Assembly: GCF_002079305.1 (NCBI RefSeq)
Contig: NZ_CP015039.1
Location: forward strand, 1,571,501 to 1,635,500
Direction of reading: 5' to 3'
From: Rhodovulum sp. P5
Lineage (GTDB): Bacteria > Pseudomonadota > Alphaproteobacteria > Rhodobacterales > Rhodobacteraceae
Length of the DNA stretch: 64,000 nt
The position numbers were made by a program, and so were the translations under genes. How positions within the stretch are numbered: the stretch's first letter is position 1; each line of letters begins with the position of its first letter. This document shows, piece after piece, positions 25,263-33,184 of this stretch. The notes below the pieces were generated by a model. That model ran no database searches. It was given only the letters and a program-made list of their open reading frames with translations, and was not told where the DNA came from.

Positions 25263-25609
25263 TGCCCTATGCAGCCCCGAAGATATGCCGTTGCGGGAAG
25301 GCGGTGCCCAGCGGCACCCGCTGCCCCTGTCAGGCCAAGCAGGATGCAGAGCGCAAAGCCCGCTTTGACCAGACCCGCCCCAATGCACGGCAGCGGGGCT
25401 ACTCGACCGCGTGGGACAAGGCACGGGAAGGCTTCCTGAAGTCTCACCCCCGATGCGCCATGTGCGGGCAACCTGCCACTGTGGTGGATCACAAGACCCC
25501 TCACCGTGGTGACAAGAAACTCTTCTGGGACAAGACCAATTGGCAGCCCCTATGCACGTCCTGCCATTCGAGCCGCAAACAGTCTCAAGAGCGGGGGAAG
25601 CGCCTATGA
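25262..25609 (+). CDS. HNH endonuclease
   Basis: A 115-aa HNH nuclease with an N-terminal zinc knuckle (CRCGKAVPSGTRCPC) and the HNH core CAMCGQPATVVDHKTPHRGDKKLFWDKTNWQPLCTSCHSSRKQ. Its CxxC pairs hold a structural zinc, and the DH, N and H residues form the active site. In HK97-like phages such HNH proteins sit beside the terminase and help cut cos DNA. Here the large terminase is about 3 kb away. The ATG at 25262 shares a base with the previous stop. Confidence 0.87.
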   Translation: MPYAAPKICRCGKAVPSGTRCPCQAKQDAERKARFDQTRPNARQRGYSTAWDKAREGFLKSHPRCAMCGQPATVVDHKTPHRGDKKLFWDKTNWQPLCTSCHSSRKQSQERGKRL

Positions 25610-26217
25610 CCTATGGACACTCACCCATGCTTGTGAAGTTCCGTGGCCGGGGGATGACCGTGCCTGAAATCGCCAAGCTCACCGGACTGGCAGAAGCAAC
25701 GGTTTACCGCCGCATCCGTCTGGGGAAGCCCATTGAAGGACCGTGCCAGTATGGCCCCGAGCCGAAGCGTTACAATTTCCGGGGAGAGATGTTGACCGCT
25801 CCCGAAATCGCAGAGCGCACCGGCTATTCTGTCTCGCATGTCCGCAGACAGATCAGCGGCAACACCTACCTTGAAGGTGAAGCAGCACGGGCAAACTTCG
25901 ATGACAACTTTCATCCCAACTGCGTGCTGCTGACCTATCGGGGGAAGACTGACAGCATATCAGGATGGGCGCGCCGCACAGGCATCCCTCAGTATGTCAT
26001 CAACGAAAGGCTGTGGCGAAAAGGCTGGACCATCCACCGCATTCTGACCGAGCCGAACAACGCCAAGCCCAAGACCATCAGGAAGAGCATCAACCGCATG
26101 GTGCAGGGCTTCCGGGCATCCACTGACAGGCATTCCATCATCCGCATGGTGAAGCTCTTTCAAGCCTCCCAAGGCAATATCACTGGCAAGGAGGGGGCAG
26201 CACCGTGTACGCGCTAG
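25606..26217 (+). CDS. Protein with three tandem helix-turn-helix repeats
   Basis: A 203-aa basic protein; ATG at 25606 with GGGGGAAG upstream, overlapping the HNH stop. It contains three similar units: VKFRGRGMTVPEIAKLTGLAEATVYRRI, YNFRGEMLTAPEIAERTGYSVSHVRRQI and LTYRGKTDSISGWARRTGIPQYVINERL. Each has a short strand (xxFRGxx) and a helix-turn-helix. The third is the common phage HTH often found beside HNH or homing nucleases. The C-terminus is basic and probably unstructured. It likely binds DNA next to the HNH enzyme; its role is unknown. Confidence 0.6.
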   Translation: MTYGHSPMLVKFRGRGMTVPEIAKLTGLAEATVYRRIRLGKPIEGPCQYGPEPKRYNFRGEMLTAPEIAERTGYSVSHVRRQISGNTYLEGEAARANFDDNFHPNCVLLTYRGKTDSISGWARRTGIPQYVINERLWRKGWTIHRILTEPNNAKPKTIRKSINRMVQGFRASTDRHSIIRMVKLFQASQGNITGKEGAAPCTR

Positions 26218-26738
26218 TCGTCCCCATACGGATCAAGCGGGTCCCATCGTGTATTAAGGCGACTAGGCTGCCTAATCGGGGTATCTCTAAACCGAAAAAC
26301 ATGATTGTTGTCTGTTTGACAGACTTTGAAATCTCCCTCTCCTGCGATGAAGCTGAACAACTTGTCGCGGTTGAGGCACACCGGGCAAATAAAGTGGATG
26401 GGTTGCCCGTTAGCCTGATCCTCTCTGAGCCTGAAAACCAGATCGCGCTCGCCAGTCTGAAAAAGCTCGTAACGAGCCTTTTCACGCTCGAATTCATCTT
26501 GGCGTTGCAGCGTCTGGCTCAGTGTTTTGAGGGCATCGCTAAGCTGAACATTCAACATATTGGCTGCGGTGAGTTCAGACGCCAGTGCATTCAAGAGCTT
26601 TGCCGCCTCTCCGCTATCCTTAGGTTTGTCACCCTCGATCAGACCTTTGATTGCGGCAACAGTGGACGTTGCCTTCCCGGTCAGACCCACGGCGCTAGTG
26701 GCAAGACCCAAGACTTCATTGATCTGCGAAAGCTCCAT
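26214..26738 (-). CDS. Unknown cargo (moron-like) protein, antisense to the structural operon
   Basis: A 174-aa protein read against all neighbouring phage genes. Residues about 1-85 are helical (MELSQINEVLGLATSAVGLTGKATSTVAAIKGLIEG... LNALASELTAANMLNVQLSDALKTLSQTLQRQ) and could form a coiled coil. A conserved-looking segment follows with CPVCLNRDKLFSFIAGEGDFKVCQTDNNHVF, whose CxxC, Cys and His could bind zinc. The C-terminus is FRDTPIRQPSRLNTRWDPLDPYGDD. The two-part design occurs in some prophage-carried proteins, but I do not recognise a family. It likely has its own promoter in the 150-bp gap to 26891, as expected of a cargo gene expressed in the lysogen. Confidence 0.6.
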   Translation of the reverse strand: MELSQINEVLGLATSAVGLTGKATSTVAAIKGLIEGDKPKDSGEAAKLLNALASELTAANMLNVQLSDALKTLSQTLQRQDEFEREKARYELFQTGERDLVFRLREDQANGQPIHFICPVCLNRDKLFSFIAGEGDFKVCQTDNNHVFRFRDTPIRQPSRLNTRWDPLDPYGDD

Positions 26739-26890
26739 GTCCCTGATCCTTTGAAACTAATGCCTCAGGCTCAAGCATATCTCCCCACGGTACCAATCAA
26801 CAAGTGGAGCGGGGGGTATTCCGAAACTTTCCCCCATAGCCAAGGGACCGGCGCGGGAAGGCGCATTCTCGATCTGGAAGGTAAACAGCT

Positions 26891-27193
26891 ATGACCATTC
26901 TCAGCGTCATTGACCTCAAAGAGCATCTGAACATCACGGAAGGCACCGATGATACGCTGATCGCCTCCAAGATCGGGGCTGCCGAAGCATGGATTGCCCA
27001 GTTCATCGGGGTGGCCTTGGATGATGCAGAGACTTTCCCCGATGGCACCCCCGAGCCGATCAAGGAAGCGATCCGGCAGCTTGTGGCCCATCTTTATGAG
27101 AACCGGGAAGCCACGCTTGTGGGGATTTCGATCACCGATGTTTCCCCCGGCCTCTTCGACCTGATGGCCCCTTATCGCGTCTGGGAGTTCTGA
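26891..27193 (+). CDS. Phage head-tail connector (gp6-like)
   Basis: A 100-aa helical protein, MTILSVIDLKEHLNITEGTDDTLIASKIGAAEAWIAQFIG...IKEAIRQLVAHLYENREA, a clear gp6-like connector (PF05135 type) that docks below the portal. Its ending LMAPYRVWEF is typical. The 152-bp gap before it includes the start of the antisense cargo gene and a weak G/C hairpin (GGGGG with CCCCC around 26,815-26,836). The connector block lies after tail genes, unlike the usual order. Confidence 0.85.
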   Translation: MTILSVIDLKEHLNITEGTDDTLIASKIGAAEAWIAQFIGVALDDAETFPDGTPEPIKEAIRQLVAHLYENREATLVGISITDVSPGLFDLMAPYRVWEF

Positions 27194-27195
27194 CC

Positions 27196-27603
27196 ATGAG
27201 CAAACAGACCGAACGCCTGAAACGCCGTCTGGCAGCCGTGCCCTTGGCCGTGAAGGACGCCGTGACGCCTTCCCTTGTCAAAGGCGGGGAAGAGATCGCG
27301 GCAGCCATGGAAGCCCTTGCCCCCGAGGATACCGGCGATCTGGTGGCCTCTATCGAAGTCACCCCGCCGGGACAGGCCACCCCCGCTTATTCGCAGCCGG
27401 GCGGCAGCACCGTGGCAGAGGAAAACCAAGTTCTGATAACAGCGGGCAACTCGGATGTGCGCTATCCCCACCTTGTGGAATACGGCACCGCCAACGCCCC
27501 CGCTCAGCCGTTCTTTTGGCCCGGCTATCGCCTGTCCCGGAAGCGGGCGGTGAACCGCATCAAGCGCAACATCAAGAAGGCAGTGCGGGAGGCATGGGAA
27601 TGA
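27196..27603 (+). CDS. HK97 gp10-family head-tail/neck protein
   Basis: A 135-aa protein with the gp10-type pattern: MSKQTERLKRRLAAVPLAVKDAVTPSLVKGGEEIAAAMEALAPEDTGDLVASIEV and VRYPHLVEYGTANAPAQPFFWPGYRLSRKRAVNRIKRNIKKAVREA. The YPHLVEYGT...PAQPFFWP core is diagnostic. It helps join head and tail. It is 2 bp after the gp6-like gene and overlaps the next start. Confidence 0.85.
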   Translation: MSKQTERLKRRLAAVPLAVKDAVTPSLVKGGEEIAAAMEALAPEDTGDLVASIEVTPPGQATPAYSQPGGSTVAEENQVLITAGNSDVRYPHLVEYGTANAPAQPFFWPGYRLSRKRAVNRIKRNIKKAVREAWE

Positions 27604-28010
27604 TTGATGCCAGCCTAGACCTGCAAAAGGCTCTGCGTGCCCGTCTGGTGGCCTCCACCGAGGTGCTGGGGCAAGTGCCTGCTGCGCATATCCTTGACCG
27701 GAACAGCCGCCCCGAGGTGTTCCCTTGCATCCTGATTGGCGAAAGCCAGTCCCTTGCCGGGGCTGGCCTCTCCCGTATTCGGCAAGAGCTTCACAGCGAC
27801 CTGCATATCTGGGCCGAAGAACCCGGCCTTGCCATCTCCAAGACCATCGCGGGGGCGATCCGCGCCGCCCTGGGGGAAGGCCCGTGGAGCCTAGATCACC
27901 ACCACGTTGCAGACCTCTACATCCAACAGGTGCGCTTCCTGCGTGATCCTGATGGCATCCATTCGCACGGGGTGATGACCCTTCGCGCCCATCTGGTGGA
28001 GGTGAGCTGA
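27600..28010 (+). CDS. DUF3168 tail completion/terminator-like protein
   Basis: A 136-aa protein of the DUF3168 group (SLDLQKALRARLVASTEVLGQVPAAHILDRNSRPEVFPCILIGESQ..., HSDLHIWAEEPGLAISKTIAGAIRAAL). These proteins cap the tail tube at the head side. The ATG at 27600 overlaps the preceding stop (ATGA), which sets the start. It shares one base with the adaptor gene that follows. Confidence 0.8.
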   Translation: MIDASLDLQKALRARLVASTEVLGQVPAAHILDRNSRPEVFPCILIGESQSLAGAGLSRIRQELHSDLHIWAEEPGLAISKTIAGAIRAALGEGPWSLDHHHVADLYIQQVRFLRDPDGIHSHGVMTLRAHLVEVS

Positions 28011-28330
28011 TGCGAGCCGGGAAACTGACCAAGAGCCTGACGATTGAACGGGCCACCACCACCGTGGACGGCTACGGCACCCCCGCCGAAAGTTGGGCCA
28101 CCATCGCCACGGTGCGGGCGCAACTGATCCAATCCAGCACCGAAGAGTTCGTGCGAAACTTCGGGGCATCCTCGGAAATCGCTGCTGTGTTCCGCATCCG
28201 TTACCGTGACGGCATCAAGGTGGCTGATCGCGTCACCTGTGACGGCATCACCTATGACCTGAAAGAGGTGAAGGAACTTGGACGCCGTGACGGGCTGGAC
28301 CTTCGATGCATCGCGGTGGGGGCAAGCTGA
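28010..28330 (+). CDS. Phage head closure / head-tail adaptor protein
   Basis: A 106-aa beta-rich protein matching the head-tail joining family (PF05521): MRAGKLTKSLTIERATTTVDGYGTPAESWATIATVRAQLIQ, FRIRYRDGIKVADRVTCDGITYDLKEVKELGRRDGLDLRCIA. It closes the connector after packaging. In HK97-like phages this gene normally precedes gp10; here it follows DUF3168, so the connector genes are permuted. Its stop overlaps the terminase ATG by one base. Confidence 0.82.
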   Translation: MRAGKLTKSLTIERATTTVDGYGTPAESWATIATVRAQLIQSSTEEFVRNFGASSEIAAVFRIRYRDGIKVADRVTCDGITYDLKEVKELGRRDGLDLRCIAVGAS

Positions 28331-29982
28331 TGGCCATCAAAATCCGCAAAAAGGCGAAACCCACCAACCCCTTCCCCGAAATCCCTGATCCCTTTGGCTA
28401 CGGGCAACGGGCCGTGGATTTCCTGCGAAGCCTGAAACACCCAAAATCCCGGCTTCCCGACCAAGCCTTCCAACTGGACGAATGGCAGGAACGGATTGTC
28501 CGCAGCATCTACGGGCCGTGCGATGAGAACGGCAACCGTATCTGTGGACATGCCGTGATCTTGATCGGGCGGGGAAACCGAAAAACCAGCTTGGGGGCAG
28601 CCCTTGCCCTGCTTCACACCACGGGGCCGGAAGCGGTGCCCGGTGGAGAAGTCTTGTTTGCCGCTGCCGATCAGAAGCAGGCCAAGATTGCCTATACCGA
28701 GGCTTACAACATCCTGAAAGCGGGTGATGCCTCTCTTTGGAAGAAGGGACAGGCCAGCAAGAACACCGACCCGGCCAAGGCCATCCGGGTGCAGGATTAC
28801 CGCAACCAAATCCATTTCCCGAACGGCAGCTTTCTGGAAGCCCTGAGCAATGACAGCGGCACCCAGCACGGGCGCACCCCGGCCTTCGCCCTGTGCGATG
28901 AAATCCACGCATGGAAGAAACGTGACCTCTGGGACGTGATCGGCACCGGCCTTGCGAAGTCTGAAAACACCCTTCGCATCACCATCACCACCGGGGGCCG
29001 TGGACAGGATGGCATCGGCTGGGAGGTGATCGACCGTGCCCGCAAGATCGCCCGTGGTGACATTGAAGACCCCTTCACGCTGCCCTTTCTCTTCGAGGCT
29101 CCCCCCGAAGCCGATTGGCGGGATGAAGAAGTTTGGCTTCTGGCAAATCCCGGCCTTCCGCACGGCTATCCCAGCTTGAACGGGCTTCGGCAGGAGATGA
29201 AGGAAGCAGAAGACAGCCCCGCCGCACAGGACGCTTTCCGACAGCTTCACCTGAATATGTGGCTGGATCGCTCCACCAGTCCCTTTGTGGAGATGGCCGT
29301 TTATGACAAGGGGGCCGCTCCCATCGACATGGACGCCCTGAAAGGCAAGCCGTGCTGGATCGGTGTTGACCTCGGAATGACCGATGACATGAGCGCCGTT
29401 GTCCTGGCATTCCATGACCCTCAGCGGGAGGAAGGTTATATCGTCCTGCCGTTCTACTTCATGCCCGGCGACAATCTGGACAAGCGCACCATCCAATCCG
29501 GCTTCCCCTATTCGACCCATGCCGATGAGGGGCTGATTACAGCCACCCCCGGCAACGTCACGGATTACCGGATGTTGGAAGATGCCATCCGCGATCTTTG
29601 CGAAACCTATCAGGTGCGGGAAATCGCCTTTGACCCCCATTATGGCAGCATCATCATGGGGAACCTTCTGGAAGACGGTTATCCCGTGGTGAGCTTCCGG
29701 CAAGGCTGGGTGACGATGGGGCCAGCCATCAAGGAACTGGAACGCGCCATCCTTGCCCGAAAATTCCAACACGGGGGCCACCCCGTTCTTCGCTGGAACT
29801 TCGCCAACATCGCCATCCAAGACAATGGCAAGGGCAACAAGAGTTTCAACAAATCCAAATCGACCGAGAAGATTGACGGGGCCGTTGCCACCGCGATGGC
29901 CGTGGCCCGTGCTTCGACCGGGGAAGACACCCGATCCGTTTACGAAACCGACGAACGCCCCGAAGGGCTTATGGTGTGGTGA
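28330..29982 (+). CDS. Phage terminase large subunit
   Basis: A 550-aa packaging motor. The ATPase half has a Walker A-like ILIGRGNRKTSLGA near residue 78 and Walker B FALCDEIHAW near residue 190, with the coupling motif ITITTGG. The nuclease half shows GVDLGMTDDMSAVVLAF (RNase H-like Asp), EIAFDPHYG and EKIDGAVATAMAVA with the last acidic residue. It looks complete. It lies downstream of the connectors and directly before the tape measure rather than in front of the portal. No small terminase gene is recognisable in the island. Confidence 0.92.
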   Translation: MAIKIRKKAKPTNPFPEIPDPFGYGQRAVDFLRSLKHPKSRLPDQAFQLDEWQERIVRSIYGPCDENGNRICGHAVILIGRGNRKTSLGAALALLHTTGPEAVPGGEVLFAAADQKQAKIAYTEAYNILKAGDASLWKKGQASKNTDPAKAIRVQDYRNQIHFPNGSFLEALSNDSGTQHGRTPAFALCDEIHAWKKRDLWDVIGTGLAKSENTLRITITTGGRGQDGIGWEVIDRARKIARGDIEDPFTLPFLFEAPPEADWRDEEVWLLANPGLPHGYPSLNGLRQEMKEAEDSPAAQDAFRQLHLNMWLDRSTSPFVEMAVYDKGAAPIDMDALKGKPCWIGVDLGMTDDMSAVVLAFHDPQREEGYIVLPFYFMPGDNLDKRTIQSGFPYSTHADEGLITATPGNVTDYRMLEDAIRDLCETYQVREIAFDPHYGSIIMGNLLEDGYPVVSFRQGWVTMGPAIKELERAILARKFQHGGHPVLRWNFANIAIQDNGKGNKSFNKSKSTEKIDGAVATAMAVARASTGEDTRSVYETDERPEGLMVW

Positions 29983-29990
29983 GGTGAGAC

Positions 29991-32513
29991 ATGCCGCTTG
30001 ATGATGAACGCCTGATTGTCGCGCTGGAAGCCCGTATCCGCGACTTTGAACGCAACATGGCCAAGGCTGGCAGGACCGCAGATCAGCGGTTTTCCGGCAT
30101 TGAACGCCGCGCCAAGCTCTCGGGAGATCGCCTGCAAGGCTCCCTGTCACAGGCTGCCACGCGGGTGAATACGTCAATGAAGGCGATGATGGCAGGCTTT
30201 GCCGGTGGGGTGATCGGCGGGGCTGCCACTGGCCTCTTCGCGGGCATCACCTCCGATATTGCGGGCACCGTGAAGGGCATCGCGGAAATCGGCGATGAGG
30301 CCAAGCGTGCCGGGGTGAGTGTCACCGCATTTCAGGAATGGAAGTTTGTTGCCGATCAGAACCGGGTGAGCGTGGACGCCCTGATCGATGGCCTGAAAGA
30401 ACTGAACCTTCGGGCCGATGAGTGGATTGTCACCGGATCAGGCCCCGCCGCCGAAGCCTTCGCACGGCTGGGCTATTCCGCTGCCGATCTGAAAGAGAAG
30501 CTGGAAGACCCCAGCAAGCTGATGCTGGAAATCATCGGGCGCATGAAGAACTTCGATCAGGCAGCCCAGATCAGGATTGCCGATGAGGTGTTCGGCGGCA
30601 CGGGCGGGGAACAGTTTGTCCAACTGATCGGCCAAGGCGAAGATGCCCTTCGCCGCACCATCGAGCGTGCCCATGAAACCGGGGCCGTGCTGGATGCCGA
30701 AATGATCGAAAAGGCGGCTGAACTGGATCGCCGCTTCAATGAACTGAAAGGCACCATCGGCAGCTTCTTCAAGGCTTTCGCCGTGGGGGCTGCGCAATTC
30801 GCCGTGGACGTGGCCACGATGAAGACCGACCTGAACAACCTCTTCGGGGGCGAGGATCAGGCCCGCTCCATGCTGGGGGATAACCTCTATGACGGGCTGA
30901 GCAAGGATCAGGCGGCAATCAATGAACAGGCCGAAGCCCTTGGGCGGCTTCGGGGCCAATACCGCACCTTGGCCGAAACCGGCAATATGGCCTCCCAAAG
31001 CATTGCTGCCGCATCCAGCACCATCAGCGCATGGGGCTATGATGAAGCCGGGGCAGAACTGGCCACCGTCTCGAATGAGATGCGCGAACTGGTGGCCCGC
31101 TTCCAAGACGGACAGGTTGAGGGGGAAGACTTCGCCGCCCAGATGGAAGAATTGCAGGCAAGAGCGGCTGAGGCTTTCGACACGCTGGAAGATGCCGACA
31201 AGGTAGATTTCAGCCTGGCAATTTCCGAAGTCACCCGGCTGGGCAATGTCATCAATACCGTGATCGGATTTGCCCGCACCCTAAAACGGGCCATTGCCGA
31301 GGCTGCCGGGGTGGCCCCCGCCAAGACCGATATGCAGACCTTCCGGGAAGCTGATGCCCAGTCCATGCGGAACTGGGAGGCACAGCAAACCGCCAAGGAA
31401 CGCTTCCTGACGCTGGAAGATGAACAGAACGCCAAGAGCCGGGAACAACTTGCCCTTGAGCGTGAGATTGCCCGCTTCCGGGAACGTGCTGCCGAAGCCG
31501 GGGTGCATGTCACCGATGCCGAAGCAGCGGCAGGCGGTGCGGCAGCAATTGCGGCAGCCGAAGCCCGCAACCCGTCCAGCACCCCGAGCGGTGGAGGCGG
31601 TGGAGGCAGCACCCGGCAGGACGCCTATTCCTCACAGGTGGGAAAAATTCAGGAACAGATTGCCGCCCTTGAGGCGGAAGCTGCTGCCCGTGCTCAGGCG
31701 ACCGGCAGCACCGATGCACAGGAACGGGCCGTGGACCGTGCCCGCATCGCCTATGAACTTCTGCAAGCCGCTCAGGAAGCGGGCATGGCGATCACGCCCC
31801 AGCTTGTGGCGGATGCCAACGCCTTGGCGGGGCAATACATCGAAGCCGAACAGGCGGTGAAGCAGCTTGCCGATGCACAGGCCCAAGCAGCCCAGCGACA
31901 GGAAGAGTTCAAGGAAGCGGGCAGAGACGCCTTCACCGGCCTGCTGACCGGCGCACAGAGCTTTTCCGAAGCCCTGTCCAACCTTTCCGCACGGCTGGCA
32001 GAGATGGCAGCAAACCGGCTCTTTGATCTGCTTTGGGGTGGCCTGACTGGTGGCTCAGGCGGGGGCATTCTTGGCACCTTCTTTAGCAGCCTCTTCATGA
32101 AGGATGGCGGGATTGTTCATGCCGCATCCGGGGGCAGGATCATGGGGCCGGGCAGCGGCACCAGCGACAGCATTCCCGCCATGCTGAGCAACGGGGAATT
32201 TGTCATCAATGCCAAGGCCACCCGACAGCACCGTCAACTTCTGGAAGCCATCAACAGCGGCAGGGTGCCAGCCTTCGCCGCCGGGGGCATGGTGGGGGGA
32301 AGCCTCTCCAACACCTACGCCCCCAACCTTGCCATCAACGTGAACGGCTCAGGCAATCCAAAGCAGGACCGTGCCCTTGCCGACATGATCGCCGACACCG
32401 TGGACGCCAAGTTGAAGGCCAATTCCGGCCAAGGGAACTTCCGCATGTCATCGGGCAGCGCCCTTGCTGCGACCCAAGCCAAGCTCAGCCGGGCAGCATC
32501 CCGGCGGGGGTGA
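29991..32513 (+). CDS. Phage tail tape measure protein
   Basis: An 840-aa protein that sets tail length and enters the host with the DNA. The N-terminus (LIVALEARIRDFERNMAKAGRTADQRFSGIERRAK) and a hydrophobic segment AMMAGFAGGVIGGAATGLFAGI (about residues 63-85) are typical. Long helical stretches follow, including Ala/Glu-rich 600-660. The C-terminus has the common FMKDGGIVHAASGGRIMGPGSGTSDSIPAMLSNGEFVINAKATRQHRQLLEAINSG motif. At about 0.15 nm per residue its length would suit a tail of roughly 125 nm (rule of thumb). No tail-tip genes follow it. Confidence 0.9.
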   Translation: MPLDDERLIVALEARIRDFERNMAKAGRTADQRFSGIERRAKLSGDRLQGSLSQAATRVNTSMKAMMAGFAGGVIGGAATGLFAGITSDIAGTVKGIAEIGDEAKRAGVSVTAFQEWKFVADQNRVSVDALIDGLKELNLRADEWIVTGSGPAAEAFARLGYSAADLKEKLEDPSKLMLEIIGRMKNFDQAAQIRIADEVFGGTGGEQFVQLIGQGEDALRRTIERAHETGAVLDAEMIEKAAELDRRFNELKGTIGSFFKAFAVGAAQFAVDVATMKTDLNNLFGGEDQARSMLGDNLYDGLSKDQAAINEQAEALGRLRGQYRTLAETGNMASQSIAAASSTISAWGYDEAGAELATVSNEMRELVARFQDGQVEGEDFAAQMEELQARAAEAFDTLEDADKVDFSLAISEVTRLGNVINTVIGFARTLKRAIAEAAGVAPAKTDMQTFREADAQSMRNWEAQQTAKERFLTLEDEQNAKSREQLALEREIARFRERAAEAGVHVTDAEAAAGGAAAIAAAEARNPSSTPSGGGGGGSTRQDAYSSQVGKIQEQIAALEAEAAARAQATGSTDAQERAVDRARIAYELLQAAQEAGMAITPQLVADANALAGQYIEAEQAVKQLADAQAQAAQRQEEFKEAGRDAFTGLLTGAQSFSEALSNLSARLAEMAANRLFDLLWGGLTGGSGGGILGTFFSSLFMKDGGIVHAASGGRIMGPGSGTSDSIPAMLSNGEFVINAKATRQHRQLLEAINSGRVPAFAAGGMVGGSLSNTYAPNLAINVNGSGNPKQDRALADMIADTVDAKLKANSGQGNFRMSSGSALAATQAKLSRAASRRG

Positions 32514-32553
32514 GAAGGACGGGTGACAATGAGTTCACCCGTTCCAACGCATA

Positions 32554-32574
32554 AAATCCCAACGGTTGGGAATT
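32554..32574. repeat. Palindromic repeat, copy 2
   Basis: AAATCCCAAC, one base, GTTGGGAATT, the same arms as at 21893-21913 with the middle base changed from C to G. It lies exactly between the convergent tape-measure and Arc-like stops and could end transcription in both directions. Confidence 0.6.
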
Positions 32575-32937
32575 TCAGTCTTCGGCTTCGGTGATCGGCT
32601 TGCCGAGCACGAGCATTCTTCTGCCCGTCTCATCATCGAAAAATTCCAGCGGCTCAAGCGAGTTCATCGCATCTTCGAGCTTGGCAACCCGTTCAGACAG
32701 TTCTTCATCTGGTTGGGTGCTTCGACTTGCTCTCTTGGCGGCACCCACGAATGACAGCCTGCCGTTATAGTTCTGACGCTGTTCATCCATCTTAAAGCTA
32801 TCTTTCAGCCTTGAGACAATTTCAGCGTTCATGGTGCGATCCTCAGCCGCCGCAGCCGCTTTGATTTTCTCCCGCATCCCATCAGGCAGGCGAACCATAA
32901 ACCTGTCTTGTTCTTCACTCGGGTATCTTTTTGTCAT
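32575..32937 (-). CDS. Arc-family ribbon-helix-helix regulator (longer)
   Basis: A 120-aa protein; ATG at 32937 with AGGAGG 5 nt upstream. Residues about 5-55 are an Arc/MetJ ribbon-helix-helix: the strand DRFMVRLPDGMREKIKAAAAAEDRTMNAEIVSRLKDSF. A helical C-terminal part (PDEELSERVAKLEDAMNSLEPLEFFDDETG) probably adds oligomerisation or ligand contacts. It is divergent from a second, shorter Arc-like gene at 33029, with a shared operator between them. It likely represses its own gene and the right-arm operon. Confidence 0.85.
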   Translation of the reverse strand: MTKRYPSEEQDRFMVRLPDGMREKIKAAAAAEDRTMNAEIVSRLKDSFKMDEQRQNYNGRLSFVGAAKRASRSTQPDEELSERVAKLEDAMNSLEPLEFFDDETGRRMLVLGKPITEAED

Positions 32938-32951
32938 AGCGGCCTCCTGCC

Positions 32952-33015
32952 TGCCGACTTTATGCCGACTTGACACACGACACAAGCATATGCCAATTTA
33001 TGCCGACTAGGCATA
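32952..33015. promoter_or_regulatory. Operator array between divergent Arc-like genes
   Basis: A perfect palindrome TATGCC-N5-GGCATA (32999-33015) abuts the AAGGAG of the rightward gene. TGCCGACTT occurs at 32952-32960 and again at 32963-32971, one helical turn apart, and as TGCCGACTA at 33001-33009. Another TATGCC is at 32989-32994. Such phased half-sites are typical of ribbon-helix-helix repressors. Confidence 0.65.
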
Positions 33016-33028
33016 TAAGGAGATGACA

Positions 33029-33184
33029 ATGCCGGAACCCCGCTTGAACCTGAGACTGTCCGAAGACGTGAAGAACTGGCTGGCAGCACGGGCAGCCGCG
33101 AATGATCGCAGCATGACGGCCGAAGTGAACCGCATCCTTAAAGCGGCTCAGGCTGCAGAACGTTCCACGGGAGCAGCACAATGA
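33029..33184 (+). CDS. Arc-family ribbon-helix-helix protein (51 aa)
   Basis: A very short protein, MPEPRLNLRLSEDVKNWLAARAAANDRSMTAEVNRILKAAQAAERSTGAAQ, that is almost only a ribbon-helix-helix fold: strand RLNLRLSEDVKNWL, helix AARAAANDR, turn SMTAE, helix VNRILKAAQ. AAGGAG lies 6 nt before the ATG at 33029. Its TGA overlaps the DUF3102 gene start, so it heads the right-arm operon. Together with the divergent longer Arc-like gene it may form a switch. Confidence 0.85.
   Translation: MPEPRLNLRLSEDVKNWLAARAAANDRSMTAEVNRILKAAQAAERSTGAAQ

Noticed and set aside
28252..30177. 641-codon frame opposite the terminase
   Set aside because: Antisense to a gene with intact Walker and nuclease motifs; no own motifs.
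19190..32513. Rhodobacterales gene transfer agent cluster
   Set aside because: It has an integrase, att sites in a tRNA and HTH/HNH genes, and lacks the conserved GTA gene order and tail genes.
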